Of a DNA stretch of 64,000 nucleotides, positions 24,899-32,076 are shown piece by piece. The stretch comes from an uncultured Pseudoflavonifractor sp. (GTDB taxonomy: Bacteria; Bacillota; Clostridia; Oscillospirales; Oscillospiraceae), in contig CANSYW010000011.1 of assembly GCA_947651395.1 (NCBI GenBank), forward strand, positions 1 through 64,000, read 5' to 3'. Position 1 is the first letter of the stretch. Each line of letters opens with the position of its first letter. Made by a program: the position numbers and the translations under genes. The notes under the pieces were generated by a model, which searched no databases, was not told where the DNA came from, and saw only the letters and a program-made list of their open reading frames with translations.

Positions 24899-25174
24899 TC
24901 AATCAGTAAAGATAATGACCTTTTCTCCCGGCGCGGCCAAACCCAGCTCACCTCTGGCGATGTCGGCCTGACGTCCGGGATCGTCGCTGTGATCCACGGC
25001 GTCCTGAAGGTCGGCGTTGACCTGCGTCTGCTGCGCCACCAGGAGTTTCAGCTCCTCCCGCTCGCTCATGGCAAGGGCGATCTGCCCCTGCATCCGCAGG
25101 AGGCTTACGGTGGCGGCGATGATGAGCACCAGCACGACCAGCTTGGTCAGAATCCCCGCTTTTTTGAGCTGCAC
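24899..25174 (-). CDS. divIC: Septum formation initiator, DivIC/FtsB-type
   Basis: Small bitopic divisome protein that partners with FtsL and DivIB/FtsQ. The 91-residue product has a basic N-terminus, one transmembrane helix (about residues 8-26), a coiled-coil region rich in Glu/Gln/Leu, and the C-terminal [15 protein letters not shown] segment typical of FtsB/DivIC. GTG 25174 has AAGGAGG 8 bases upstream; the GTG three codons earlier overlaps that site. It lies inside the 3' part of the open yabQ frame, in a different phase. Confidence 0.92.
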   Translation of the reverse strand: MQLKKAGILTKLVVLVLIIAATVSLLRMQGQIALAMSEREELKLLVAQQTQVNADLQDAVDHSDDPGRQADIARGELGLAAPGEKVIIFTD

Positions 25175-25643
25175 GGCCGCCACCTCCTTCCATCTGCTCC
25201 ATTTCGCCTATGGTACAGTTTATTCTATACCATTTCAAGGAATAATGGAAGAGTTTTTTTCCATTTGCCCAAAATTTTTTCCACAGCCCTGTGAACGCCC
25301 GGACTGGTTTCAGCGCCAGAGTCCACAAAAAAGCCAGAAGATCCAGGATCCGCTCCCCCAGGGCCAGAAAAAAACGGCTGAACAGCAAAAAGTAGAGGCT
25401 TCCCCCCAACACCGCCCCCAACAGCAGATAGAGCCGCACATCTCCGTTTCCCGCCGCCACGGCGTAGAAAAAGAGGGCGGCCACCGTCAGGGGCCAGTAG
25501 AGCAGATCCAAAAATGAACCCAGAAGCCCCAGCCGGAAGCGCCGGCGAAAAAGACGGATCAGGTCATAAACCCCTCCCAAACCTCCCCCCAGAGCCAGCG
25601 CCCCCAGAAAGGCCAGAGCCTGAGCGGTGACCGAGATCTCCAT
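24948..25643 (-). CDS. yabQ: Spore cortex biosynthesis protein YabQ, with an overlapping 3' extension
   Basis: Sporulation membrane protein needed for cortex formation in Bacillus. About the first 145 residues have the YabQ pattern: VYDLIRLFRR, membrane helices, then LKPVRAFTGLWKK. After GEMEQMEGGG (about residue 156) the frame runs 236 bases into divIC in another phase. There the peptide is compositionally biased (Gly/Arg/His/Ala), as expected of a shadow frame. Either the gene truly encodes this tail or an ancestral stop was lost. Start ATG 25643 is 3 bases after the yabP stop. Confidence 0.85.
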   Translation of the reverse strand: MEISVTAQALAFLGALALGGGLGGVYDLIRLFRRRFRLGLLGSFLDLLYWPLTVAALFFYAVAAGNGDVRLYLLLGAVLGGSLYFLLFSRFFLALGERILDLLAFLWTLALKPVRAFTGLWKKFWANGKKLFHYSLKWYRINCTIGEMEQMEGGGGRAAQKSGDSDQAGRAGAHHRRHRKPPADAGADRPCHERAGGAETPGGAADAGQRRPSGRRGSQRRSRTSGRHRQR

Positions 25644-25646
25644 GGC

Positions 25647-25928
25647 TTACCCCAACAGCCGGGACAGGAACCCGCCCTTCCCCCGGCGGCTCTCCTCGTA
25701 GATCAGAGACTCGATCATCCCCTCCACCTTCAGGTCACCCCCGTCCAGGCTCAGCTTCTCGATGTGGAGCTCCTCCCCCCGCACCACCAGGACTCCCTGG
25801 GCGGTATCCATGACAATGGTGTTCTCGTCAAAGCTCTCCACCTCTTCCACCCCGGACACCGTAAGCTTTTCCCGATCCTCCAGAATGAGATGGTGGTTGA
25901 GCTCCATCCGCGCTTCCTCATAGGGCAT
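25647..25928 (-). CDS. yabP: Sporulation protein YabP
   Basis: A 93-residue YabP/YqfC-family spore-cortex protein. HHLILEDREKLTVSGVEEVESFDE near the N-terminus (in two blocks) and the VRGEELHIEKLSLDGGDLKVEG core are characteristic. It acts in the mother cell in Bacillus, where the gene is sigma-E dependent. GGAGGGG precedes the ATG. It is the first gene of yabP-yabQ-divIC-yabR, and a sigma-E-like promoter lies just upstream. Confidence 0.95.
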   Translation of the reverse strand: MPYEEARMELNHHLILEDREKLTVSGVEEVESFDENTIVMDTAQGVLVVRGEELHIEKLSLDGGDLKVEGMIESLIYEESRRGKGGFLSRLLG

Positions 25929-25956
25929 ACTGATCCCCTCCTCTATAGATTGCTAC

Positions 25957-25985
25957 ACTATATGGGACAAAGCCCAAGGATATGC
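25957..25985 (-). promoter_or_regulatory. Sigma-E-like promoter of yabP
   Basis: Minus strand: GCATATC (25979-25985), 14 bases, CATATAGT (25957-25964). This fits the sigma-E consensus KMATATT-N14-CATACAHT at 6 of 7 and 6 of 8 positions, with correct spacing and about 20 bases of leader before the ribosome site. Confidence 0.65.
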
Positions 25986-25992
25986 TTGCCCC

Positions 25993-26022
25993 TTGACGCA
26001 GGCCCTGCTTTGGGGGTACACT
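25993..26022 (+). promoter_or_regulatory. Promoter of the biotin ligase gene
   Basis: TTGACG (25993-25998), 18-bp spacer, TACACT (26017-26022); start near 26029. The TTG in this -35 also opens the frame but is too far upstream to be a start codon. Confidence 0.7.
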
Positions 26023-26052
26023 GGAAAAAATCATTCAGGGAGGCGCATACCC

Positions 26053-26832
26053 TTGTCTTTTCCCGATCTGTCCGACCCTGACCGCCTCGTCGGCCGTCAG
26101 GTACTCTATTATGAGACCCTGAACTCCACCAACACCCGCTGCCACGAGCTGGCCCAGGCCGGAGCGGAGAGCGGCACGGCAGTCATCGCCGGCGGCCAGA
26201 GCGCGGGGCGGGGCCGCCGGGGCCGTCCCTTCCAGTCCCCGGCGGGCAAGGGGCTCTACCTCTCCGTTCTGCTGCGCCCCCACGACCTCTCCCCGGACGA
26301 GCTCTCCCGTCTCACCCCCTGGACGGCAGTGGCGGCATGCCGGGCCATCGAGGCGCTCACCGGCCTCTCCCCCACCGTCAAGTGGGTCAACGACCTGCTT
26401 TTGGAGGGGAAAAAGTTTTGCGGCATCCTCACTGAGCTCTCCTACGCCGAGGCCGGGGCGCTGGACTATGCCGTGGTGGGGATCGGGGTGGATCTGACCC
26501 AGTCCCCGGAGGACTTCGGCCCGGAGCTGTCCACCATCGCCACCTCCCTAGGGCAGCATATGGCCTCTCCCCCCTCCCCCGCCCAGACCGCCCAGGCCCT
26601 GCTTGTCCAGCTGGATCGGATGTGGCGGGACTTTCCCGCCGCCCAGGCGGAATATCTCGGGGAATACCGCCGCCGATGCGCGCTCGCGGGGCGTCCCATC
26701 CACTTCCAGTATGAGGGGCAGCTGGTTCGGGGCGTCGCTCTGGGCGTCAACCCGGACTTTTCCCTCCAGGTACGCCTGCCCGACGAGAGGGAAACCGCCC
26801 TCACCGCCGGAGAGATCAGCGTATGCCTGTAG
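26053..26832 (+). CDS. birA: Biotin-[acetyl-CoA carboxylase] ligase, catalytic-only BirA
   Basis: Attaches biotin to carrier proteins via biotinyl-AMP. The 259-residue protein has the biotin-binding GRGRRGR loop at 52-58, KWVNDLL near 119 with the active lysine region, and the small C-terminal SH3-like domain. It lacks the N-terminal winged-helix domain of Bacillus BirA, so it is a group I ligase and should not itself repress biotin genes. Start TTG 26053 follows GGGAGG by 9 bases; no ATG is available in the N-terminal region. Confidence 0.92.
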   Translation: MSFPDLSDPDRLVGRQVLYYETLNSTNTRCHELAQAGAESGTAVIAGGQSAGRGRRGRPFQSPAGKGLYLSVLLRPHDLSPDELSRLTPWTAVAACRAIEALTGLSPTVKWVNDLLLEGKKFCGILTELSYAEAGALDYAVVGIGVDLTQSPEDFGPELSTIATSLGQHMASPPSPAQTAQALLVQLDRMWRDFPAAQAEYLGEYRRRCALAGRPIHFQYEGQLVRGVALGVNPDFSLQVRLPDERETALTAGEISVCL

Positions 26833-26836
26833 GGGC

Positions 26837-26864
26837 TTGACAAATGAAGCAGGATGGCTATAAT
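26837..26864 (+). promoter_or_regulatory. Promoter of the PTS IIC gene
   Basis: Perfect TTGACA (26837-26842), 16-bp spacer, perfect TATAAT (26859-26864). The -10 overlaps the left end of the 44-bp palindrome. Confidence 0.9.
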
Positions 26865-26904
26865 AGGACAAAGCAGGTGTCAAGACACCTGCTTTGTCCT
26901 ATTA
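26861..26904. repeat. 44-bp near-continuous palindrome over the -10/+1 region
   Basis: Twenty-base perfect arms, TAATAGGACAAAGCAGGTGT (26861-26880) and its complement (26885-26904), around CAAG. No T-run follows. Half of it lies upstream of the predicted start, so DNA binding by a repressor is as likely as an RNA function. Confidence 0.9.
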
Positions 26905-26930
26905 CTTTCCAAGAGAAACGAGGGATCGCC

Positions 26931-28010
26931 ATGTCCAACTTTCAGGCTTTTTTGAAGCGGAAAAACATCGTCGTCTCCGCCCGGCGTTATGGCATCGACG
27001 CCTTGGGGGCCATGGCCCAGGGACTTTTCTGCTCCCTGCTCATCGGCACTATCATCAAGACTCTGGGGCAGCAGCTGGGCCTTTCCTTCCTGGTGGACAT
27101 GGGCACCTTTGCCTCCGCCATGTCCGCCCCCGCCATGGCCGTCGCCATCGGCTACGCACTCCAGGCCCCTCCCCTGGTGCTCTTTTCCCTGGCGGCGGTG
27201 GGGCAGGCGGCCAACGCCATGGGCGGGGCCGGCGGCCCCCTGGCGGTGCTCTTCATCGCCATCATCGCCGCGGAGATCGGAAAGGCGGTGAGCAAGGAGA
27301 CCAAGATCGACCTGCTGGTCACCCCCGCCGTCACCATCTTCGTGGGGGTGAGCCTTTCTTACCTCATCGCCCCTCCCATCGGCGCCTTCGCCGACGCCTT
27401 CGGCACCCTTATCAACCAGACCACCATGCTCCAGCCCTTCTGGATGGGCATCGCCGTCAGTGTGCTGGTGGGGATCGCCCTCACCCTGCCCATCTCCTCC
27501 GCCGCCATCTGCCACTCCTTCAGCCTGGTGGGTCTGGCGGGCGGCGCCGCCGTGGCCGGCTGCTGTGCTCAGATGGTGGGCTTCGCCGTTATGAGCTTTC
27601 AGGAAAACCGCTGGGGCGGCCTGGTGAGCCAGGGTCTGGGCACCTCCATGCTCCAGATGGGCAATATCGTGAAAAATCCCCGCATCTGGATCCCTCCCAC
27701 CCTGGCCTCCGCCATCACCGGGCCCATCGCCACCTGCCTATTCAAGCTGGAGATGAACGGCGCCGCCATCAACTCCGGCATGGGCACCTGCGGCCTGTGC
27801 GGCCAGATCGGGGTATGGACGGGCTGGCTCGCTCCCAGTGAAGCGGCGGTGAGCAAGGTGGGGGCCGTGGCCATCTCCCCCACCGCCTTCCACTGGTTGG
27901 GACTCATCCTGATAAGCTTCGTCCTCCCCGCCGTGCTGTCGGTACTTTTTTGCCAACCCCTGAAAAAGATCGGCTGGATCAAAGAGGGCGATCTGAAGCT
28001 GCCGGAATAA
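26931..28010 (+). CDS. PTS sugar transporter subunit IIC-like membrane protein
   Basis: A 359-residue polytopic protein of the PTS_EIIC_2-type family, with about nine or ten Gly/Ala-rich hydrophobic segments, starting RYGIDALGAMAQGLFCSLL and ending in a short basic tail. Members are annotated as PTS IIC permeases but often occur without IIA/IIB partners, as here. Sugar transport is therefore uncertain; the substrate could be another small molecule. ATG 26931 is preceded by GAGGG. Transcription comes from a near-consensus promoter overlapped by a long palindrome. Confidence 0.8.
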   Translation: MSNFQAFLKRKNIVVSARRYGIDALGAMAQGLFCSLLIGTIIKTLGQQLGLSFLVDMGTFASAMSAPAMAVAIGYALQAPPLVLFSLAAVGQAANAMGGAGGPLAVLFIAIIAAEIGKAVSKETKIDLLVTPAVTIFVGVSLSYLIAPPIGAFADAFGTLINQTTMLQPFWMGIAVSVLVGIALTLPISSAAICHSFSLVGLAGGAAVAGCCAQMVGFAVMSFQENRWGGLVSQGLGTSMLQMGNIVKNPRIWIPPTLASAITGPIATCLFKLEMNGAAINSGMGTCGLCGQIGVWTGWLAPSEAAVSKVGAVAISPTAFHWLGLILISFVLPAVLSVLFCQPLKKIGWIKEGDLKLPE

Positions 28011-28022
28011 CGCCGCATACAA

Positions 28023-28056
28023 AAGAAGCCGTCCACCGGACGGCTTCTTTTTCTTT
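28023..28056 (+). terminator. Terminator of the PTS IIC gene
   Basis: AAGAAGCCGTCC-ACC-GGACGGCTTCTT followed by TTTCTTTC. Confidence 0.92.
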
Positions 28057-28099
28057 CTCTCCCAACGACTCCCCCCCTATCCGGATCTGGAAAATCTCC

Positions 28100-28128
28100 T
28101 TGACTTTTCCGTTCGCCTATTTTATCAT
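28100..28128 (+). promoter_or_regulatory. Promoter of the LRR-transglutaminase gene
   Basis: TTGACT (28100-28105), 17-bp spacer, TATCAT (28123-28128); start near 28135. Confidence 0.75.
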
Positions 28129-28207
28129 GAAAGTAGTTTTGTTTTGCTAAATATCGCCCTTTGACTAACCCCTCTTTTGAGGAGACAACGTGAGGAGAAT
28201 GACAGAA

Positions 28208-30769
28208 ATGAAAAAACGCCTGCTTTCCACCCTGCTGGTTCTCGGCCTTTGCCTGGGGCTGGCTGTTCCGGCCTTTGCCGCAGAGGAGGACTTTGTGATC
28301 GAAAACGGCGTCCTCGTCGAATATAACGGCACCGGCGGCAATGTGGTGATCCCCGATGGGGTCACTGAGATCGCTCCCGAGGTGTTTTACGGCTTTTTCA
28401 GCTTTTCCGGGCTGAAGGTCACCCTGCCCGGCTCCATCCGGGTCATTGGGCAGGAGGCCTTCTGTGAATCGCCCTTGTCCTCCATCAACCTGCCCGAGGG
28501 GCTGACCACCATTGAGGACATGGCCTTCGCCGAGTGCGGAAGCCTCACCTCCGTCACCCTCCCCAGCACCCTGAAAACCATTGGGAACGAGGCCTTTGAC
28601 AACTGCCGCAGTCTGGCCCGGGTCAGCTTCTCCAGCGGTCTGCAGGAGATCGGCATGAACGCCTTCTCCTTCTGCGCTCTGACCCAGGTGGACGTTCCCG
28701 CCGGGGTGACGGTGGGACGGAACGCCTTTTACGGCAACCCCATCACCAAGGCCACCTTCGGGGGCCGCGCCGTGACAAAGGAAGAACAGACGGCCTACTT
28801 TTATGATACCCCTCTCTACTACGGAGTCAGCGATGGAGAGGAGAGCGGCGGGGATCAGGACCCCAGCCAGTCCCAGGACCCCACGCCGACCCAAACGCCG
28901 GTCCAGGACGATTCCAGCTTTGTCATCGAAAACGGCGTGCTGATCCGCTGCACCGCTACCTCGGGCACGGTGACCGTCCCCGACGGCGTGACCGCCATCG
29001 GCAACGGGGATAACCGGGTCTTTGAGCGGGGCGTTCTCAAGGTGATCCTGCCCGATACAGTCCGCACCATCAACGCAGACGCCTTCTGGGACAGCACGGT
29101 CCAGGAGGTCAACATTCCCAGCAGCGTCACTGAGATCGGAATGCGGGCCTTCTTGGAGTGCACCTATCTCAAGCGTATCACCATTCCCAATTCGGTAACT
29201 GTGATCGGGGAGCAGGCTTTCCAGAACTGCACCTCCCTCACCAGCGTGACCCTGCCCAACGCCTTGACGGCGGTGGAGGCCTATGCCTTCTGCAGCTGCT
29301 CCGCCCTCACCTCCGTCACCATTCCCGCCTCGGTGCGGGAGATCGGAGATAATGCCTTCAGCAGCTGCGCTCTCACCTCCGTCACCCTGCCAAAGGGGCT
29401 GAAAAAGCTGGGCACTGGCGCCTTCTCCGGAAACGCTCTCACCTCCATCACCCTGCCTGACGCTCTGGAGGCGATAGGGACCGGCGTGGTCTCGGGCTGT
29501 GAAGACCTGACCAGCATCACCTTCCCCAAGACGGGCAAGCTGGCGGAGAGCATGAAGGGCATGACGGCCAACCAGTTTATGAACTATCTGGGCCAGTGCC
29601 CCTCCCTGAAGGAGGTCGTCAATCTGCCCAGCGAGCAGATGGCAAACCGGATAGAGACCTTCCGCGCCCTCTTTGACGGGGTGGACCCCAGCCGCTGGGT
29701 GACCGAGCAGAGCTCCGCCATTGTGGCGAAATCCAACGAGATCACCGCCGGGCTCACCGGTGATTATGAAAAGGCCCAGGCCATCCACCGGTGGGTGGCG
29801 GAGAATGTGGTCTACGACTATGAATACTTCCGGGGGCAAAAGGAGCATACGTACCTGCGCAGCGAGGACGTGCTGGAGCATAAGCTGGCGGTATGCTCCG
29901 GTTATACCAACCTGACCCGGGCGCTTCTGCAGGCTCAGGGCATTCCCACCGTGTATGTCCACGGCACCGCCAGCGGCGACGGCCACGCCTGGAACGCCGC
30001 CTATATCGACGGGCAGTGGATCTGGATCGACTCCACCTGGGGCCGCCCCGGCAATGGCGCTTTCTACGACCCCCGGTACTTCGACGCCGGAGACTTCTTC
30101 CTGGCCCAGACCCATGAGGCGTTCACGCCCGCTGCGTCCCTCAACAATTTCAAGGCCGGCGATCCCAAGGCCGAGGTGACCGTGGAAGCGGAGCTGCCCG
30201 ATCCCAACGACCTTCCCTCCTCCTGGGCCCAGGAGCAGGTGGACGCCGCCATTCGCTCCGGTCTGGTGTCCGAGGATCTTCAGACGGGCTATCAGGATAA
30301 CATCACCCGGGAGGAGTTCTGCCGGCTGATGGTGGTGTTGGTGGAGAAAAAGACGGACATGACAGCCTCCGCCTATGCCGCCGCCAAGGGCAAGTCCATC
30401 ACCGATCCCTTCACCGATACCGACAACGCCGATATTCTGGCGGCCCACGCCTTGGGCATTGTCAACGGCACCTCGAAAACCACCTTCAACCCCACCGGCT
30501 CCATCACCCGGCAGGAGGCGGCCTCCATGCTCTCCCGCACCGCCCAGGTGCTGGATGTGACCTCCGGCAAGGGCCAGAGCTTCAACGATGAGGCCCAGAT
30601 CGCCTCTTGGGCCAAGGAGGGCGTAGCCTTTACCTCCGGCCTGACTGACCCCACCACCGGGAGCGCCGTCATGGGCGGCACCGGCAACGGGAACTTCTCC
30701 CCTCTGGACTTCTACACCCGGGAGCAGGCCTATATCACCTCTCTTCGTCTGTCCCACTGCGGGGAGTAA
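28208..30769 (+). CDS. Secreted BspA-type leucine-rich repeat, transglutaminase and SLH protein
   Basis: An 853-residue surface protein. Order: signal peptide (about 1-24, cleavage after AFA); BspA-type LRR_5 repeats to about 200; a Pro/Gln/Asp linker (216-233); a second LRR_5 block (about 239-448); a transglutaminase-like domain with the Cys-His-Asp set AVCSGYTN near 561, GHAWNA near 591 and IDSTWG near 606; then three SLH-like motifs (about 671-848) for cell-wall binding. It may be a cell-surface crosslinking enzyme or protease. ATG 28208 has GAGGAG 10 bases upstream; GTG 28190 and ATG 28199 are alternatives. Monocistronic. Confidence 0.88.
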   Translation: MKKRLLSTLLVLGLCLGLAVPAFAAEEDFVIENGVLVEYNGTGGNVVIPDGVTEIAPEVFYGFFSFSGLKVTLPGSIRVIGQEAFCESPLSSINLPEGLTTIEDMAFAECGSLTSVTLPSTLKTIGNEAFDNCRSLARVSFSSGLQEIGMNAFSFCALTQVDVPAGVTVGRNAFYGNPITKATFGGRAVTKEEQTAYFYDTPLYYGVSDGEESGGDQDPSQSQDPTPTQTPVQDDSSFVIENGVLIRCTATSGTVTVPDGVTAIGNGDNRVFERGVLKVILPDTVRTINADAFWDSTVQEVNIPSSVTEIGMRAFLECTYLKRITIPNSVTVIGEQAFQNCTSLTSVTLPNALTAVEAYAFCSCSALTSVTIPASVREIGDNAFSSCALTSVTLPKGLKKLGTGAFSGNALTSITLPDALEAIGTGVVSGCEDLTSITFPKTGKLAESMKGMTANQFMNYLGQCPSLKEVVNLPSEQMANRIETFRALFDGVDPSRWVTEQSSAIVAKSNEITAGLTGDYEKAQAIHRWVAENVVYDYEYFRGQKEHTYLRSEDVLEHKLAVCSGYTNLTRALLQAQGIPTVYVHGTASGDGHAWNAAYIDGQWIWIDSTWGRPGNGAFYDPRYFDAGDFFLAQTHEAFTPAASLNNFKAGDPKAEVTVEAELPDPNDLPSSWAQEQVDAAIRSGLVSEDLQTGYQDNITREEFCRLMVVLVEKKTDMTASAYAAAKGKSITDPFTDTDNADILAAHALGIVNGTSKTTFNPTGSITRQEAASMLSRTAQVLDVTSGKGQSFNDEAQIASWAKEGVAFTSGLTDPTTGSAVMGGTGNGNFSPLDFYTREQAYITSLRLSHCGE

Positions 30770-30774
30770 CATCG

Positions 30775-30814
30775 ATCAAAAAAAGCCGCCCCTCTCGGGG
30801 CGGCTTTTTTTGAT
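30775..30814. terminator. Bidirectional terminator
   Basis: Eighteen-base symmetrical arms ATCAAAAAAAGCCGCCCC and its complement around TCTC. Serves both the LRR gene and the convergent aldo/keto reductase. Confidence 0.92.
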
Positions 30815-30818
30815 CCTC

Positions 30819-31976
30819 TCAGGCGCCGAAGATCTCTTTGGCCTGGCGCATGTTCTCCCGAATTTCCACATGGAAGGGGCAGCGGCTCTCGCACTGGCTG
30901 CACTGTATACATTCCCCCCCTTTATGCTTCAGCACGGCATAATGCTCCCGGACGGTCTCGGGCGGCTCCCCCTGGGCGCGGGCCAGGTTGAGGAACTTGG
31001 TGAGGGCGGCGATGTCGATGCCCACCGGGCAGGGGGCACAGTGGCCGCAGTACATGCAGTGGCCCTCCCACCGGATGCGGGGGAAGGCGGCAAAAGCAGA
31101 GGCGTAATCCCGCGCTTCTTCTGCGGCCTCCAGGTAGTTCAGGCTCTTCTCCAGATCCTCCAGGCTCCGGGCCCCGCACATGACACAGGCCACGGCGGGC
31201 CGGTCAAGGGCATACTGGATGCACTGCTCCGCCGTCAAAGCCGCCCCCGCCGGGGACAGCTCGGCATCCAGCAGGTCGCCGCCGCCAAAGGCTTTCATAA
31301 CGGTAATGCCCACCCCCAGCCGCTGGCAGGTCTCATAGAGCTTCTCCCGGTCGGGATCCATGTTGGTCAGCGTCCCAGCGTACTTATCCGCGGCCCAAAG
31401 CTGCTCGATGTCGTCGTCTCCGGGCTGGAGATCGTAGCAGGGGTTGACGGAGAACATGAGCACGTCGATCAGGCCGCTCTCCACCGCGGGCTGCGCCGCC
31501 AGAGGATTGTGGCTGCTTATGCCGATGTATTTGATGCGCCCCCGCCGCTTCTGCTCCTGGGCATAGGCCATAACGGGGCCGTTTTTGATCTCCTCCCACA
31601 GCTCCGGAACGTCCACATAGTGGATCATCCCGATGTCCACATAGCCGGTACCCAGGTTAGAGAGAAGGGTCTCAAAGGCCCCCTCCACCTCCGCCGGGTC
31701 CCGGGTGGCCCGGTACTGATCCTTCTGTGTATCCCACATGGAGCACAGGTGGCATTGGAGGATGAACGCCTCCCGCCGTCCGGCAATGGCCTGACCCACC
31801 TGGCGCTGGAGGTTGGGATCGGGGCTGTACATATCCATGCAGTTTACCCCGGCGGCCAGGGCACGGCGAAACATGGCCTGGGCAAAGGCGTCGTCCTGCT
31901 TCAGAAAGCCCTCGCAGCCCAAGGCGATCTCACTGACCTTCAGGCCGGTGCGGCCCAGAATACGGTACTTCATCAT
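30819..31976 (-). CDS. Aldo/keto reductase with C-terminal 4Fe-4S ferredoxin domain
   Basis: A 385-residue oxidoreductase. An N-terminal aldo/keto reductase barrel (RILGRTGLKVSEIALGCEGF, with MDMY carrying the usual Asp/Tyr) is fused to a C-terminal region with two ferredoxin-like cysteine clusters: CMYCGHCAPCP and CIQCSQCESRCP. Such fusions are common in anaerobic Clostridia and suggest electron transfer between an NAD(P)H-dependent reaction and ferredoxin. Substrate unknown. AAGGAG is 9 bases before the first of two adjacent ATGs. Has its own promoter. Confidence 0.93.
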   Translation of the reverse strand: MMKYRILGRTGLKVSEIALGCEGFLKQDDAFAQAMFRRALAAGVNCMDMYSPDPNLQRQVGQAIAGRREAFILQCHLCSMWDTQKDQYRATRDPAEVEGAFETLLSNLGTGYVDIGMIHYVDVPELWEEIKNGPVMAYAQEQKRRGRIKYIGISSHNPLAAQPAVESGLIDVLMFSVNPCYDLQPGDDDIEQLWAADKYAGTLTNMDPDREKLYETCQRLGVGITVMKAFGGGDLLDAELSPAGAALTAEQCIQYALDRPAVACVMCGARSLEDLEKSLNYLEAAEEARDYASAFAAFPRIRWEGHCMYCGHCAPCPVGIDIAALTKFLNLARAQGEPPETVREHYAVLKHKGGECIQCSQCESRCPFHVEIRENMRQAKEIFGA

Positions 31977-32006
31977 GCTGCCTCTCTCCTTTTTGCCGTT
32001 TCCTCC

Positions 32007-32035
32007 ATTAAACCTTAAAGCACGTTAAATGTCAA
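32007..32035 (-). promoter_or_regulatory. Promoter of the aldo/keto reductase
   Basis: Minus strand: perfect TTGACA (32030-32035), 17-bp spacer, TTTAAT (32007-32012). The -35 directly abuts the rny terminator. Confidence 0.8.
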
Positions 32036-32036
32036 G

Positions 32037-32072
32037 AAAAATCGCCTCATTCCAACGAATGAGGCGATTTTT
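32037..32072 (-). terminator. Terminator of rny
   Basis: AAAAATCGCCTCATT and its complement around a 6-base loop; T-run on both strands. Confidence 0.9.
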
Positions 32073-32076
32073 TCAC

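Noticed and set aside
25993-26052. TTG 25993 as the biotin ligase start
   Set aside because: This TTG belongs to the -35 box TTGACG; a proper ribosome site precedes TTG 26053.
28208-29560. Internalin-type LRR protein
   Set aside because: The repeats have the BspA (LRR_5) pattern with 'LPSTLKTIGNEAF'-type units, not the 22-residue internalin LRR.
27599-30772. Minus-strand frame of 1,057 codons
   Set aside because: Spans the PTS end, its terminator and the LRR gene in antisense; no start signal and no domain.
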